A stretch of DNA of 64,000 bases from Nemophila menziesii (lineage: Eukaryota > Streptophyta > Magnoliopsida > Boraginales > Hydrophyllaceae), in NCBI GenBank assembly GCA_029959085.1, contig JARWIR010000024.1:18712296-18776295 (forward strand), written 5' to 3'. Positions 44,989 through 56,892 of this stretch are shown here, in pieces (the stretch's first letter is position 1; every line of letters begins with the position of its first letter). A program made the position numbers and the translations under genes. The notes under the pieces are model-generated. The model was given only the letters and a program-made list of their open reading frames with translations, searched no databases and was not told the origin of the DNA.

Positions 44989-46502
44989 TGGTGTCGCCTA
45001 AGTTGTGATAAAAAGATGTATAAAATAAGTGCAAATAAACACCCTAAGCTGAGCACGGTTCTGCAAGTATACAGATCGTATGCAAGTTTTAATGAATAAG
45101 TAAAATTCGTTCCTCAGAGACTACGAAGGTTAAGAAGAACCTATGCAACTATTCAAGTGCAGATATAAAAGTTAGAACAGATAATACGCAAGTAGAAAGA
45201 AGAGATAGATAGATATTTATTTGATTTTCAATAAAGAAAAATTAAACTAATAAACTAAAAGATAGAAAATAAATAAAAGAAAAGAAAAGAAGATAGTATG
45301 AAAGTTTAGCTTGGGTAATTAGCATGTAATCCCTACTAGTTTTGTCGTTCTAAACATGTAAGGGTGAATTATGTAGTATTTCAATAATCGGTTCCAATAG
45401 CGCTAGGTAGTTTTAAATAGGGTTTACCTTTGTCAATAAGGAGTCCTAAGCAAACTGTTCCTGCAATTGGTAAAATAGCAATAAACTAAACCATGGTGAT
45501 TATCTAGTTAGGTTGATTTGTCAGATCTAAACCTTATTCTAGACGTTATGTGCTAAACATGTAATTAAACACCGTTGTCAATGGTGACCTAACTACTAGA
45601 TGGTAATTCTATATGGCTGCAGTCCACAAGAACACAGAACATAAACCCAAACACATAAACAGAGAATAAAAACAATAATTCAATTTAAAACATAAAATTT
45701 CCAAATTAGATAGATGTCAATAAAAACTAGGGTTCATACATATATGCTAAAACTCAAGGTAAATAGAATTTAGTTCATACTAAGAAAAGAAAAGAATTAC
45801 ATAATTACAGGTTGAAGAAGACATGATTGATGCACATCTCCTTCCAGACTTCTCTTCTTGTGTTATAGCTTTTTCCTAACCTTAAGGTTTGGTCAAGGAT
45901 GATTTTCTAATGTTAAGAGGCTGTATTTATAGTGTATAGGTTGACCTAATTCGTTTTCTTGAAGGAAAAGGTAAATATGGGCTCCAAGCCCAACTCAAAT
46001 TCGTAGCCCAAAAATATGCAATCAGCCTCGTACTTGTTTTGGTCCTAACAGCTTCAATATTTATCCGATTGATTCGTATGAGTATACCAAATTCATCGTA
46101 TCGGAAAGATCTTCAACTTTGCTCTTGACCGTTTCTCCAAATTCCTCACCGATTTTAAGATATAAGCAGATTTGTGGTCGTAGGTGCAGAAATTCAGATT
46201 TAAGGCAGGTTTTCCTTTTCCATGTTTTTGGATTTTACTTCCTTATCTTCAATTCCCATGTTTATCTTCTTTCCTTTAGCTCTCTTTACCAACTTGGACT
46301 CTAATTAATTACCATATATCTCTAAAGCTTCACACTAAATAAATAATTAAACCCAATATGCTCTAAAAATAATAATTAATTAATTCAAGACCCAAAATAG
46401 GAAAGTGCACTAAATCAAGCTAAAATCGACCTATAAACTAATAAATACGCCTAAAGTGATGTCTCAGAAATAGATTTTATCATCACAAATGAGGAGACAT
46501 CA
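44989..46502 (-). repeat. Left (3') LTR of element E, A-like, 1514 bp
   Basis: On the minus strand it starts TGATGTCTCC at 46502 and ends GGCGACACCA at 44989. The TATA-like box CTATAAATA lies at 45924-45932. It is related to the LTRs of A and C but clearly more diverged than they are from each other. Confidence 0.85.
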
Positions 46503-47681
46503 AGACCCCCAACTCAAAGTCGTATTGTCCCGATACAATAAAAGTAAAGAACAGTTGGGAAGTCAAGAAGAAGAAGTAGGAGGAGAACAAGAACAGAACA
46601 TAATGAATGATCCTAGAGAAAAATATCTAAAAAGTCTCATGTAGTAATGCTCAAGAAATAATGCACAAGTATGCTTAATATACACATAATCAACATTCCA
46701 TAAATTCAAATCAAGATTAATTTCGCAATGCCAGAAGGAGAGGATGATAACTTAGTTCATGTTAATGGCTATAGGTTGTTCATAGGCCCTAATATAGCAT
46801 TCAATGGTCCACCTACCTACTACCTAATAGCTCAATTGTTTCTCCACCAAGTAGTTAGAAATCCTAAGGTCTTTGGTTATAACTTGGCTTAGGGACGGTG
46901 TGGTATATTTGGATAATGAAAAGTGAGCTTTTGGCTCCCTCCTCACATTCCATCAACGAATCGTCCTAGAGCTTGAGTTTTCACTCGAAGATGTTCTCAC
47001 TCAACCCGATTTTTGATGCTTTTGACGTGCATCCCCAATTAATCCCAAATAAAACCTTTTTCATGATGATATACAAATTCCACTTTGCCGGTCCGAATAT
47101 ATATTCTTTTCATATCCATTTTTTCTTTTGTATAACTATGACTCTCTTTTTAATGTTGAGATATCACGCTATTTTTTACATATATATATTCTTTCTTTTT
47201 ATGCCCTTGTTGGCAATTTTAGCTCGTAGCTTCTTTTTCATTCACTATTACCCCGGCAAAGGGTTACAATATTAACTTTTTCATCATCAACAAAATCACA
47301 ATTACAATTCCCAATGTTCCTTAATGATGAAACCCACCACCCCAAACTCAAGCTCTAAAACGAGTTGTCTCAGGTTTCGCGATTCGAGTGCGGGTCATAT
47401 AGATAAGTCCTACAAACTAAGGGTATGGATTATAATGTGGTTAAATAAAAGGCTTTAGAAAGGCTCAGAGGGGCTAAGACGGATAAATAATAACAATAAT
47501 CAAATAAAAAGGGTGAGAGGGTATAAAAAGGCTTCAAGTGGCTTCAATATGAAAGAACTGCCTTATTCATTTTTCTAACTACCGGATTTTGTTACTTTTT
47601 CACTAATAGTTCATAAATAAGCGGGTTTCAACTAATTTCAAACCTCACGTTCTACACACCAAATAACTCTCTCTAAGTTTC
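46503..47681 (-). other. Non-coding 3' part of element E with polypurine tract
   Basis: The tract motif TTGAGTTGGGGGT (minus strand) lies at 46505-46517 and a near copy at 47339-47351. The inverted repeat CTTTGCCGG / CCGGCAAAG lies at 47083-47091 and 47253-47261. The right end, GTTTC (47677-47681), is the target duplication of the Copia insertion. Confidence 0.7.
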
Positions 47682-48057
47682 TGATAAAATTAATACTCAT
47701 TTTTTCTCCTATCTAGAATTATCTATTCTAGAGTTATCTATTATACAATTCTTTAGTCTTGATATATCTAGTCTAGAATTATCTAGGCTTATTAGAAACG
47801 ATTTATTAAATCAATCTTTTGTAGTTTCTAGAAAAAAAAGAACCGCTTCATGTCTAGTATAAATAGACTTGGTGGGTTCATTTGTAAGCATCATTCAAAA
47901 CACAAGTCTTCTTGTAAAGCTTGTACCTTTACTCTTTAATAAAAAGCTTTTCATTTAAAAAATAATCTTTCGTCCAATTTTACTAAAAATCATTTCCATT
48001 TCTATTCTTTAAAAATTCATTTCTATTATTTTTGTTCCCTCATATAAAATACCAACA
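47682..48057 (+). repeat. 5' LTR of the Copia element
   Basis: It runs from TGATAAAATT to ACCAACA. The TATA box TATAAATAG lies at 47858-47866 and an AATAAA signal at 47938-47943. It contains a 16-bp segment missing from the other LTR, near 47755-47772. Confidence 0.92.
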
Positions 48058-48059
48058 AG

Positions 48060-48072
48060 TGGTATCAGAGCC
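48060..48072 (+). other. Primer binding site of the Copia element
   Basis: TGGTATCAGAGCC is complementary to the 3' end of initiator tRNA-Met, the usual primer of plant Copia elements. Confidence 0.92.
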
Positions 48073-48137
48073 TTGTTCGATTATCAATAAAGCGATAACT
48101 AGCTTCCGCAAAAATACCTCTACTATATAATATTTTC

Positions 48138-49129
48138 ATGGCCACTTTCCTAAGCAATACCCAAATTCCGATCCCGATTTTTTCTGGAGAAAATTACGAC
48201 TATTGGGCAATCAAGATGAGGACATATTTCATGTCCCAAAGTTTATGGGATATTGTTGACAAGGGATATATTGTTCCCGAAAATACGTCAACTATATCTG
48301 TAGCGGAGAAAGAAAAATTATCTAAGGTTATGGAGATAGATAATTTGGCGCTTTACAGCATACAAATGGCCATGGCGGAGTCCTTGTTCCCAAGAATTAG
48401 TGGTGCTACTACGGCGAAGCAAGCTTGGGATACGTTAAAAGAGGAGTTTCAAGGAAACGTAAAGGTACGTAATATTAAACTTCAAACTCTAAGAAGGGAA
48501 TTAGAAAATATGAAAATGAAAGAATCCGAGACTATAAAAAATTACTACACTAAATTACAAGAAATAGTTAATCAGTTAAGAGCATATGGAGATGATATAA
48601 CCGATAAAAGGGTCGTGGAAAAGATATTAATTACTCTTCCTGCTAAATACGATCCGATAGCAACTACTACTGAAGAAACTAAGGATATAGCCACTCTATC
48701 AGTAACAGAGTTGGTAGAGAGTTGGTAGGCTCTCTAGAAGCTTACGAGAAAAGACTAAGTATGCGTGAAAATGAATCCATAGAAAACGCATTTCAGTCTA
48801 AACTTAATATAAGGTCTCAAAATTCTAAAAATGAGGGGAGAAAATTTGGAGAAAATTCTAAAAATAGAGAAAATGGTGAATCTAATCAAAGATCAAGAAA
48901 ATATTCACCATGTCGCATCTGTAAGAAAACTAACCATCTTGAAAAAGATTGTTGGTTTCGTGGAAAACCGCAATGCAAGAGTTGCGAAAAATTTGGCCAC
49001 CTGGAGAAAGATTGTCGGTCCAAACAAAAGCACCAGGCTAATTTCTCCGAAGAAAATAAAAACAAAGACAACCTATTCTACGCATGTCACACCGCTTCAG
49101 AGGTAAAAAAACGACACCTGGTATATTGA
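48138..49129 (+). pseudogene. Copia gag, frameshifted
   Basis: The frame starts at ATG with the usual plant Copia gag opening (IPIFSGENYDYWAIKM). The gag helical domain is intact to about residue 195. An 11-bp tandem duplication of AGAGTTGGTAG (48707-48717 and 48718-48728) then shifts the frame. The continuation at 48722-49129 carries two CCHC knuckles, CRICKKTNHLEKDC and CKSCEKFGHLEKDC, which bind the RNA genome during packaging. It ends at a stop caused by a second shift, in an A-run near 49104-49110. Confidence 0.85.
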
Positions 49130-49148
49130 TAGCGGCTGTAGCAACCAC

Positions 49149-52143
49149 ATGACCAGTGACGAGAAAATATTTCGAGATATCAACAAATCGGTCAAATCTC
49201 AAGTCAAGCTTGGAAATGGAGATCTGGTGAAGGTCGGAGACAAAGGTACAATCACGGTCAATACGCAAAAAGGTACGCGACTAATCCATGATGTATTGTT
49301 GGTCCCCAAACTAGATACAAATCTATTAAGTGTGGGTCAAATGATGAAAAGAGGATATAACCTCTTATTTAATCATGACTCGTGCACAATATATGACAAT
49401 AAAAATAAAAATCAAGAAATAGCTATAGTAAAAATGCAACAACAAAGAAATTTTCCGATCCAATGGAAGTATGTTGAAACAGCCATGAAAGCTCAAGAAG
49501 ACCAATCATGGCTATGGCACCGAAGGTTCGGGCACTTCAACTTTCATGGGTTAAAAATTCTCCATCAGAAGAATATGATGAAAAATCTACCAGTCATTCA
49601 AGTGAATAACGATGTGTGCGAGAGATGCCTAGAAGGAAAACAACACAGAAAGTCATTCCCTTCAGGTAAATCATCCAAACACATGTTAGAGCTGATCCAT
49701 ACAGACGTATGCGGACCAATGAGGACTCCAACATTTGAAAATAACAGGTACTTCGTCCTTTTCATTGATGACTATACTAGAATGACTTGGGTCTACTTCA
49801 TGAGAGAAAAGTCAGAAGTATTCGGTATCTTCAAGAAATTCAAAAATCTTGTCAAAAATCAAAGTGGTCGACGAATTAAAGTCATTCGAAGTGATCGAGG
49901 AAAGGAGTATACCTCAAAAGAGTTCAATAAATTTTGTGAAGATGAAGGAGTAAAACACCAACTAACTGTCGGCTACGCTCTAGAGCAGAATGGCGTGTCA
50001 GAAAGAAAGAATAGAACCGTCATGGAGATGGCAAGAACTATGTTAGCTGAGAAAGGAATGCCAAAGGAATTCTGGGCAGAAGCAGTATACACTGCGGTCT
50101 ATCTTCTCAACAAATGTCCAACAAAAGCCGTTCAAAATAAAACACCAATTGAAGCATGGAGTGGAAGGAAGCCGTCAGCACAACATCTCAGAGTCTTCGG
50201 AAGCTTCTGTCACGTGCATATACCGAAAGAAAAACGACATAAACTAGAAGAGAAGACAGAAAAAGGAATATTCCTCGGCTATAGCTCAGAATCAAAAGGC
50301 TATAGAATCTATAATATCAAAACAAAGAAACTTATTGTCATTCGGGATGTCGAGTTCGACGGAAATTCAAAATGGAATTGGGATGAAGGAAAGGTGGAAC
50401 GACAAACTATAATGGTACCAAAGGTGCGCAACATGGATAATACTGAAGAAGAAGGACCACAGAATACTCAAGAAACCACATCACCGAGAACTCCAAGATC
50501 ATCTTCATCTTCATCTAGTGATGACGACTCATCTCCAGAAACACCAGGCAAGACAAGGTCACTCAGAGACATATATCAAACATGTAATTTTGTGACTTTG
50601 GAGCCCAAAAGCTTTGAAGCAGCATCAAAACAAAAAGAATGGGTAAATGCAATGGAAGAAGAGATCAAAATGATAGAGAAAAATAAAACATGGGAGTTTG
50701 TAGATCGACCAACCAACAAAGTCATCGGAGTCAAGTGGGTCTACAAGACAAAACTCAACCCAGATGGCTCAATCGAAAAACATAAAGCAAGACTGGTTGC
50801 TAAAGGGTACTCACAACTACCAGGTATTGACTACAACGAAACATTTGCTCCAGTTGCACGCTTAGACACTATAAGAGCACTTATTGCATTAGCTGCTCAA
50901 AAGCAATGGAAGATATAGCAACTAGATGTAAAGTCAGCGTTCCTCAATGGCTATCTAGAAGAAGAGATATATGTGTCGAGCAACCTCAAGGGTTCATAGA
51001 GAAAGGCCAAGAAGATCGAGTTCTAAGACTACAAAAAGCACTATACGACTCAAGCAAGCTCCTCGGGCATGGTACAGTCGAATCGACAATTATTTCACTG
51101 ATCGAGGATTCACGAGAAGTCAAAACGAGCCTATTCTCTACATTAAAACCCAAGGTAATGATAACAGACTCATTGTCTCTCTTTATGTAGATGATCTCAT
51201 CTATACATGAAATAATGATCAAATGATCAAAGAGTTCAAAGAAGACATGATGAAAACCTTTGAGATGACGGATCTCGGGTTAATGCACTACTTTCTCGGC
51301 ATTGAGGTGATACAAGACAAGAGAGGAATATTCATCTCATAGAAGAAATACACAGAGACTTTACTAAAGAAGTTCAAGATGCATGGGTGCAAGACTGTTG
51401 CTACTCCACTGGTCACTAACGAGAAACTAACCAAAGAAGACGGCTCGACTAAGATAGATCCAGCAATATACAGAAGTCTCATAGGAAGTTTGTTATATCT
51501 TACAGCTACGAGACCAGACATTATGTACGCTATAAGTCTACTATCTAGATTCATGCACAGTCCAAGTCAAGTCCACTATGGAGCAGGAAAAAGAATATTA
51601 AGATACTTGCAAGGTACAAAGGACTATGGTATATGGTACGATCCTAGCACAGACTCAAGATTGACTGGTTACACAGACAGCGATTGGGCTGGATCAGTAG
51701 ATGATATGAAGAGTACCTCAGGCTATACATTCTCAGTCGGCTCAGGGATATTCTAATGGTCATAAAAAAAACAAGACTGTGTGGCACAATCTTCAGCAGA
51801 AGCGGAGTATGTGGCAGCAACACTAGCAACAAGTCAGGCAATATAGCTTAGACGAATACTTGAAGACATGGGAGAGCAACAAGAAACACCAACAAAAATC
51901 TACTACGACAACAAGTCGGCAATAGAAATGGCAAAGAATCCCGTCCATCGTAGTAGGACTAAATACATCTCTATCAAATATCATTTTCTGCGAGAGGCGA
52001 CAAACGATGGACAAATTGAACTTCAGTATATAAGAACTGAAGAACAACTAGCAGATATTTTTACAAAAGCACTTTCACGACCGAAGTTTGAGGCTCTACG
52101 AGAAATGCTCGGGATTATAAAAATGAGTATTAAAGGGGAGTGA
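49149..52143 (+). pseudogene. Copia pol: protease, integrase, reverse transcriptase, RNase H, with many breaks
   Basis: The protease active site (DSGC) lies just upstream, at about 49122, cut off from gag by a one-base insertion. The integrase has the H..H..C..C pre-domain (HRRFGHFN, CERCLEGKQHR) and catalytic Asp-Asp-Glu with TDVCGPM, DDYTRM and EQNGVSERKNR. The reverse transcriptase has WVYKTKLNPDG, ARLVAKGY and YVDD (51187-51198). The RNase H has YTDSDWAG and SSAEAEY. Stops lie at 50916, 51208, 51341, 51754, 51766 and about 51846, and two shifts fall near 50968 and 51047. The end, ADIFTKALSR, is intact. Confidence 0.87.
52132..52140 (+). other. Polypurine tract of the Copia element
   Basis: AAAGGGGAG directly precedes the 3' LTR start, the standard plus-strand priming site. 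Confidence 0.88.
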
Positions 52144-52500
52144 TAAAATTAATACTCATTTTTTCTCCTATCTAGAATTATCTATTCTAGAGTTATCTAT
52201 TATACAATTGTTTAGTCTAGAATTATCTAGGCTTATTAGAAACTATTTATTAAATCAATCTTTTGTAGTTTCTAGAAAAAAAGAACCGCTTCATGTCTAG
52301 TATAGATAGACTTGGTGGGTTCATTTGTAAGCATCATTCAAAACACAAGTCTTCTTGTAAAGCTTGTACCTTTACTCTTTAATAAAAAGCTTTTCATTTA
52401 AAAAATAATCTTTCGTCCAATTTTACTAAAAATCATTTCCATTTCCATTCTTTAAAAATTCATTTCTATTATTTTTGTTCCCTCATATAAAATACCAACA
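52141..52500 (+). repeat. 3' LTR of the Copia element
   Basis: It is 360 bp and matches 47682-48057 apart from a 16-bp gap and a few bases. One change turns the TATA-like TATAAATAG into TATAGATAG. Confidence 0.92.
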
Positions 52501-52865
52501 GTTTCAACATAATTCTTAGCATTGCTCATTAACTTTTCTATCTTTTATTTCCTGTTTTCATACATGCAAACTAAACATATTTGTGACATTTTTCGAAAAC
52601 ATACTACTTACTATCATTTACCTAATTAAATCATGATCAATAGGTACATTCAACATATTCTATGCCTAATTCAACCCAAAATTTTTTAAATTTTATGAAA
52701 AAAACAAAAAGGAAGATGAGGACAACGAATCCCCACCCCCAACTCAAAAATGAGCCGTGTCCCCACGACTCGAAAAAGACTCAAGAAAAATAAAATTTAA
52801 AATTAGCATACATATTGCATATAAAGAAATGGTAGGGAAGAAAGAAAACATACTCTTCGAGACTA

Positions 52866-53610
52866 TTACCTCACCTTATCGACATCCAAGATAGGATTTG
52901 CTGGATTTTTCTTTAATTGCTCACGGAGTGTTATGATGTACTCCTTTTCTTCTTTTGAAAGTTGCGTAATTACTCTAAAAAATTTAATGATCCAAGCATT
53001 GTCAATATTGTTACTCATCTAAACTCACGTGTTTCTTCTTCACCCAAAATTATATTCGCCTTTCCGATCAAGACACGTGATCATAGTAGGATATTGCATT
53101 AAATAACGAAATGGGAGAGATTGAAAAATCGTATCACCTCCTCATAGAGCAACTGTGCCACATCCTCTTCTTCTCCTCACACAATACAATTCACAAAAAT
53201 AACGTCTTTTAGAACGTCTTACCATTAACGTAGATCAACCCAATCTTTCCAAATCTCCACGAATCTTCTTGTATTCTCCTTCATCAACTTCTTCATCAAA
53301 TACTTTCTCATAAGCAAAAGGTAGTTCCTTTAATTGTTTCTTCGGAGAAGCTATCAGGGCCCTTGAAGCTTTCTCTTTTTCTTCGGGTGTAGAGTCTTCG
53401 ATCTGTAGAGGTTGTGTTGTTTTCTTCACTAAAGTTAGAACCTTTTTTCCCATTGAATCAACACAGCATGCTAACCTATCTTCTCTTGACTTGTTTTACC
53501 CTTTGAATTGGAACTAGGACTTTTCTCACTTGATTTCTTCTCAATTAATCCAATACCTTGCTTTTCTTCATCTCCCTTACAGTAGATAATGTTTATGTTC
53601 TCTTAATCAT
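52866..53610 (-). pseudogene. ORF2 remnant of element E
   Basis: From ATG 53610 the frame stops after five codons. Homology to ORF2 of C returns at about 53455-53235 (ELPFAYEKVF, EGEYKKI) and then jumps to the region matching DVAQLIYEEVIRF and the coiled-coil end (ANPILDVDKVR, stop at 52866-52868). Roughly 120 residues from the middle are missing and several stops are present. Flanking polypurine-like motifs lie at 52735-52747 and 53619-53631, in the same places as in A, B and C. Confidence 0.72.
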
Positions 53611-53631
53611 CTCAATTGACCCCCAACTCAA

Positions 53632-54054
53632 AGCTTTAACCACTCTTGAAATTTGAAACTCTTGATTATTGGTTGTACAAGCTTTATTTGGGTTAGGAAA
53701 GGTGATTTGATGATGATTCTCTATGTGGGTAAGATGGATTCTTCATGGATTGGTATGGATTTAAGAAATTGTAGGATGAATTTCTGGAATTTAAGCTTTT
53801 GATTCTTGGATTCAATGTGTTTTGGTAAGGTTATGATGGTTTAATCTTCTTTGTAATGATGTGGAGGAAGGATTAGATGTGTTTTTATGGTTATTGGGTA
53901 GTGTTTTGATGTTTGGGGAAGGTTTGAATGAGCTTTAATGGAGTTGGGAGAGGTTTGGGGAAGAAAGAGAAGCTTAAGGATTAAAAAATTCGTAATAGAG
54001 CAACCTCCTTACCCTTATAACCTGAAAAACGCAAAAATTTCCTCTCTCCAGCAG
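53632..54054 (-). other. ORF2 leader of element E
   Basis: It matches the leaders of A (3836-4242) and C (24346-24751) with many small changes. No gene is evident. Confidence 0.55.
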
Positions 54055-54600
54055 TGTCGGGCGGTATACCGGCCGTAGGGCCCGGTATACCGGAGTCACT
54101 TGCTTTCGAAAGGGACCTCTCGGCATAGAACACGTGACGACACCCCGTGGGCACAGGTTTTCTAGCCGGCATACCGGACTTCTGACCGGTATACCGGTCT
54201 AGAACGAAAACCTTCCCAACAGCTAGATTTCGAAAAGTTGTGCATTTTAGGCTCAAAGATCACCTGATTCCGACATCCAAGCGCAAATATATGACTTGTC
54301 GAAGTTTTCTCAGATTGTGTCCAGATTTTTTTTTCGACACAGCGGGTGTGGGCGGCATACCGGCCATGGGGCCCGGTATACCGGAGCTGCTGTTCATGGA
54401 GTCCAATTTACGTCAAAATACCCGAGTCCTCTACACGTGGGCACGGGTTTTCATCTGGCCGGCATACCGGCTCTAGGGCCCGGCATACCGGTGCTGCTAT
54501 CGTTCGACTTTGGGACCTCTCAGCAATGAACCCGTGGTGATACCCATGGACACGTGTTTTTGACCCGTGGTATATCGGTGCTGTGGCCTGTCTTTTCCCA
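54055..54600. repeat. Palindrome array of element E
   Basis: GGTATACCGG-type and GGCATACCGG-type palindromes alternate with ACACGTG-containing segments and GGGCCCGGTATACCGG. Four to five degenerate units lie in the same place as in A, C and B, in a sequence variant of its own. Open runs across it follow the repeat and are not conserved. Confidence 0.75.
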
Positions 54601-54758
54601 AAAATTGTGTTTTTCCTCCCAAATTCGATTTCTCTAATACCTAAACATCAAAAACACTAATACCTTCCTCAAATATGCAATATCAACTAAAAATAACTAA
54701 ACTAAACATGAATTAAAAACCTAGACATGAATTAAAAACATAAAAACATAAAAGAAAC

Positions 54759-54811
54759 TACGGGTTGTCTCCGTATAGCACTTTTGTTTAACGTCTTTCA
54801 AAGTTAGACGC
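54759..54811 (-). promoter_or_regulatory. Paired hairpins after the polyprotein stop, element E
   Basis: On the minus strand GCGTCT pairs with AGACGT, with one G-T pair replacing the A-T of C. A shortened second stem, ACGG with CCGT, follows. The stop codon lies at 54813-54815. Confidence 0.5.
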
Positions 54812-54812
54812 G

Positions 54813-56045
54813 TTACCTCGATGACGATTGACGAAATTTCCACCCCTTACCTCTAATTCCCACGAATTTTTCAGCTCGATTCTTCATGATCATGGATGGT
54901 GTCATCCAAGATTTCGTGGGAGGGGTGTTTCTGGTGGTAACTCTATTTTATTTGTAGCATTACACTCCTCTGACAATTCATTCATCTTTTCGGTTTCTAA
55001 ACTTCGTTTGTTAGACAGAATGTCCTTCATGAACTGACCATATTTTGACATTCTTGTGAGAGCTTCTACAAACGGGATGCTGATCTTAAACTCGTTCACC
55101 ATGTCAAGGAACTTCTTGAATTCTTTTTCATTGTTCTGATTTCTGACATGTGACGGGAATGGTGGATGAGGACATTTGTTGGTTACCACTGGGCTCTCTT
55201 TCTTTTCTGGTGTCTTCTCTAGGACACTTATTTGTTCAATTACCTCTTCCACCTTGTTTTCAATTTTTTCTTCAACCACTTCCTCAGGAATAGAGGTTGG
55301 TTCTGGTTCTACTCTAGGTGAAGGTAATTGTTTTCCACTTCTTAATTCAACTGCATGACAAACATTGTTTTCTGGAGCACTAGTATCACTTCGGAGTTGC
55401 CGTTTTGCAAAGATTTGAAGTTTATTCACCATTTGTGACATTGTTTGCTCAATATTCTTAAGCGCCTTGGATGAGTTTTGGCTTCTTTGCTCATTTTCTT
55501 CTATTAAGTTCATTATCTTAGCCATGCTTGAATTCAAACTCGAAGGTTGCTCATGTATGGTTTGCTGCATTGAATAAGAAAGTGGTTCTTGATAAGCTTC
55601 ATTATAAATCGGCGCTTCTTGGTAGATAGGTTGTGGAGGATAATAAGATTGTGGTCGCTGTTGATAATATGTCGGTTGATTTCCGACAAAATTGTAATTC
55701 TGTGGGGGCTGATAATCAACGAAATTTCCTTGAGATTGATAATAACCATCATAATAATGGTTTCTTTGATAAGGTATGAAGGAAATTGAAGCTGGATTAT
55801 TCATGCAATATTCCCACGAGTGATCTCTTGCTCCACAACTAGGACATGAAGGTGAGGTATGTACTAGATTTCTCTGAGCTAGTTTTTTGCGCTTGTTCTA
55901 GTAATTCCTCAAATTGTTGGTTTAACTCTTTGAGCTTTAGAGATTCTAAAGTCTCTTTTTGTTTTTCTGATTTAATCGGCCAACTTCTCCTCAAAAATAG
56001 TTTTAACCCGTTTTTCACCAATGTTGTCTAGGTTTGAGCCACGGT
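54813..56045 (-). pseudogene. gag of element E, C-terminal half, with protease deleted
   Basis: From right to left a DNIGE block and a helical segment (MVKNGLKLF..., 56021-55839) precede a CCHC knuckle (CPSCGARDHSWEYC, about 55805-55845). A Tyr/Gln-rich stretch and the typical Athila block (FKKFLDMVNEFKISIPF, then KYGQFMKDIL) follow. The frame breaks at LPPETPLPRNLG (54902), where the protease should begin. The next sequence, in another frame, already matches the last ~20 residues of the polyprotein tail (FVGIRGKGWKFR). The whole protease has therefore been deleted. Confidence 0.78.
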
Positions 56046-56503
56046 GGTGAAAATCACATAATTTTCTCGTCTCATCTCTGAGTTGACTTCTGTCACTTCT
56101 CACGTGAGACTGACTTCAAGATCCATCTTAATTAAAAGGAATTTTCTTCAAATCTCTGACAATTTTGTTGTGGTGACTAAACCAATGTGACGTCAAGACT
56201 TTTCTGGTAAACGCTTTAGCTTTCTCAAAGTGACTTTAAGCTCTCTTTACGCCTTGGGTTGGGATTGGACTTCAATTATCGACGTATCCTCACCTCCTTG
56301 GACTCTAGTTTCAACCATGTACCTAAAAGTTACACACTTCACACACAATTAAAGCACAAAAACTCTATAAATAACATAATGTCCAAAAGAATGTAGAAAA
56401 GTAAGATATGGAAATTATTAGGGGAAAATCCGTCAATTAGGTCCCGTAAATCCTTAAAACTATGTCATGTGAGTAGATTAATCTATCACAAAAAAGGAGA
56501 CAT
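56046..56503 (-). repeat. LTR fragment inside the gag of element E
   Basis: On the minus strand it starts TGATGTCTCC at 56503, like the U3 of the other Athila-type LTRs here, and ends near 56046 with TTTTCACCA. It separates two gag pieces. A short solo LTR or a truncated insertion is possible; the flanks do not give a clear duplication. Confidence 0.55.
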
Positions 56504-56892
56504 CACTTCTCCAACACTCTCACCGGCTTCTCGTAAGAAATTTTAATCCCTATTTGATCCTTCAATCACATACTCTTAGGGTAAAATCGTTCAAGGTCTA
56601 GCTTGAAGCTTGTTCTAACTTGGTATTAGCTAGGGAGGTTTACTATCTAACCAATTGCTCACACTTCCGGTCAAGAAGAATTGGAACATGAATTGGTATA
56701 TCTGCTCGCGTATGAAACCTTGAGTGATGTAGGTGTCACAAATTTGCATGATTTTTTTTAATAGAACGGACCAGATCTTGATGTGAGATACCACTGTATT
56801 TCCCGTAGCTAGAGAATTGATTTAGCATACATTAATCAGGCTTGAACTGAACAACTTGAATAGATAGAGGGAGAATCCGTATAGGTGGTCGC
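56504..56892 (-). pseudogene. gag of element E, N-terminal remnant
   Basis: Minus-strand translation gives pieces matching the gag core of A: RFYPKSM, then a stop, then LKDQ near 56560-56580. Further right are matches to the segment before it (LLDRK and the CDTYITQGF-like block near 56690-56740) and to PPIRILPLSIQ at the right edge. Frameshifts are many. The right edge abuts an LTR piece with no primer site between them. Confidence 0.6.

Larger units (their letters stand above)
47682..52500 (+). mobile_element. Copia-type LTR retrotransposon, complete but defective
   Basis: It is flanked by GTTTC (47677-47681 and 52501-52505). It has short LTRs (376 and 360 bp), an initiator tRNA-Met primer site, gag with two CCHC knuckles, and pol in the order protease, integrase, reverse transcriptase, RNase H, which is the Copia order. 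A purine tract (52132-52140) follows. The LTRs differ by a 16-bp gap and about four or five bases, yet the coding part has about ten breaks. Confidence 0.93.

Noticed and set aside
46973..47275. 100-codon plus-strand open run
   Set aside because: It is antisense to the conserved non-coding 3' part of element E; the same region in A and C has no matching frame.
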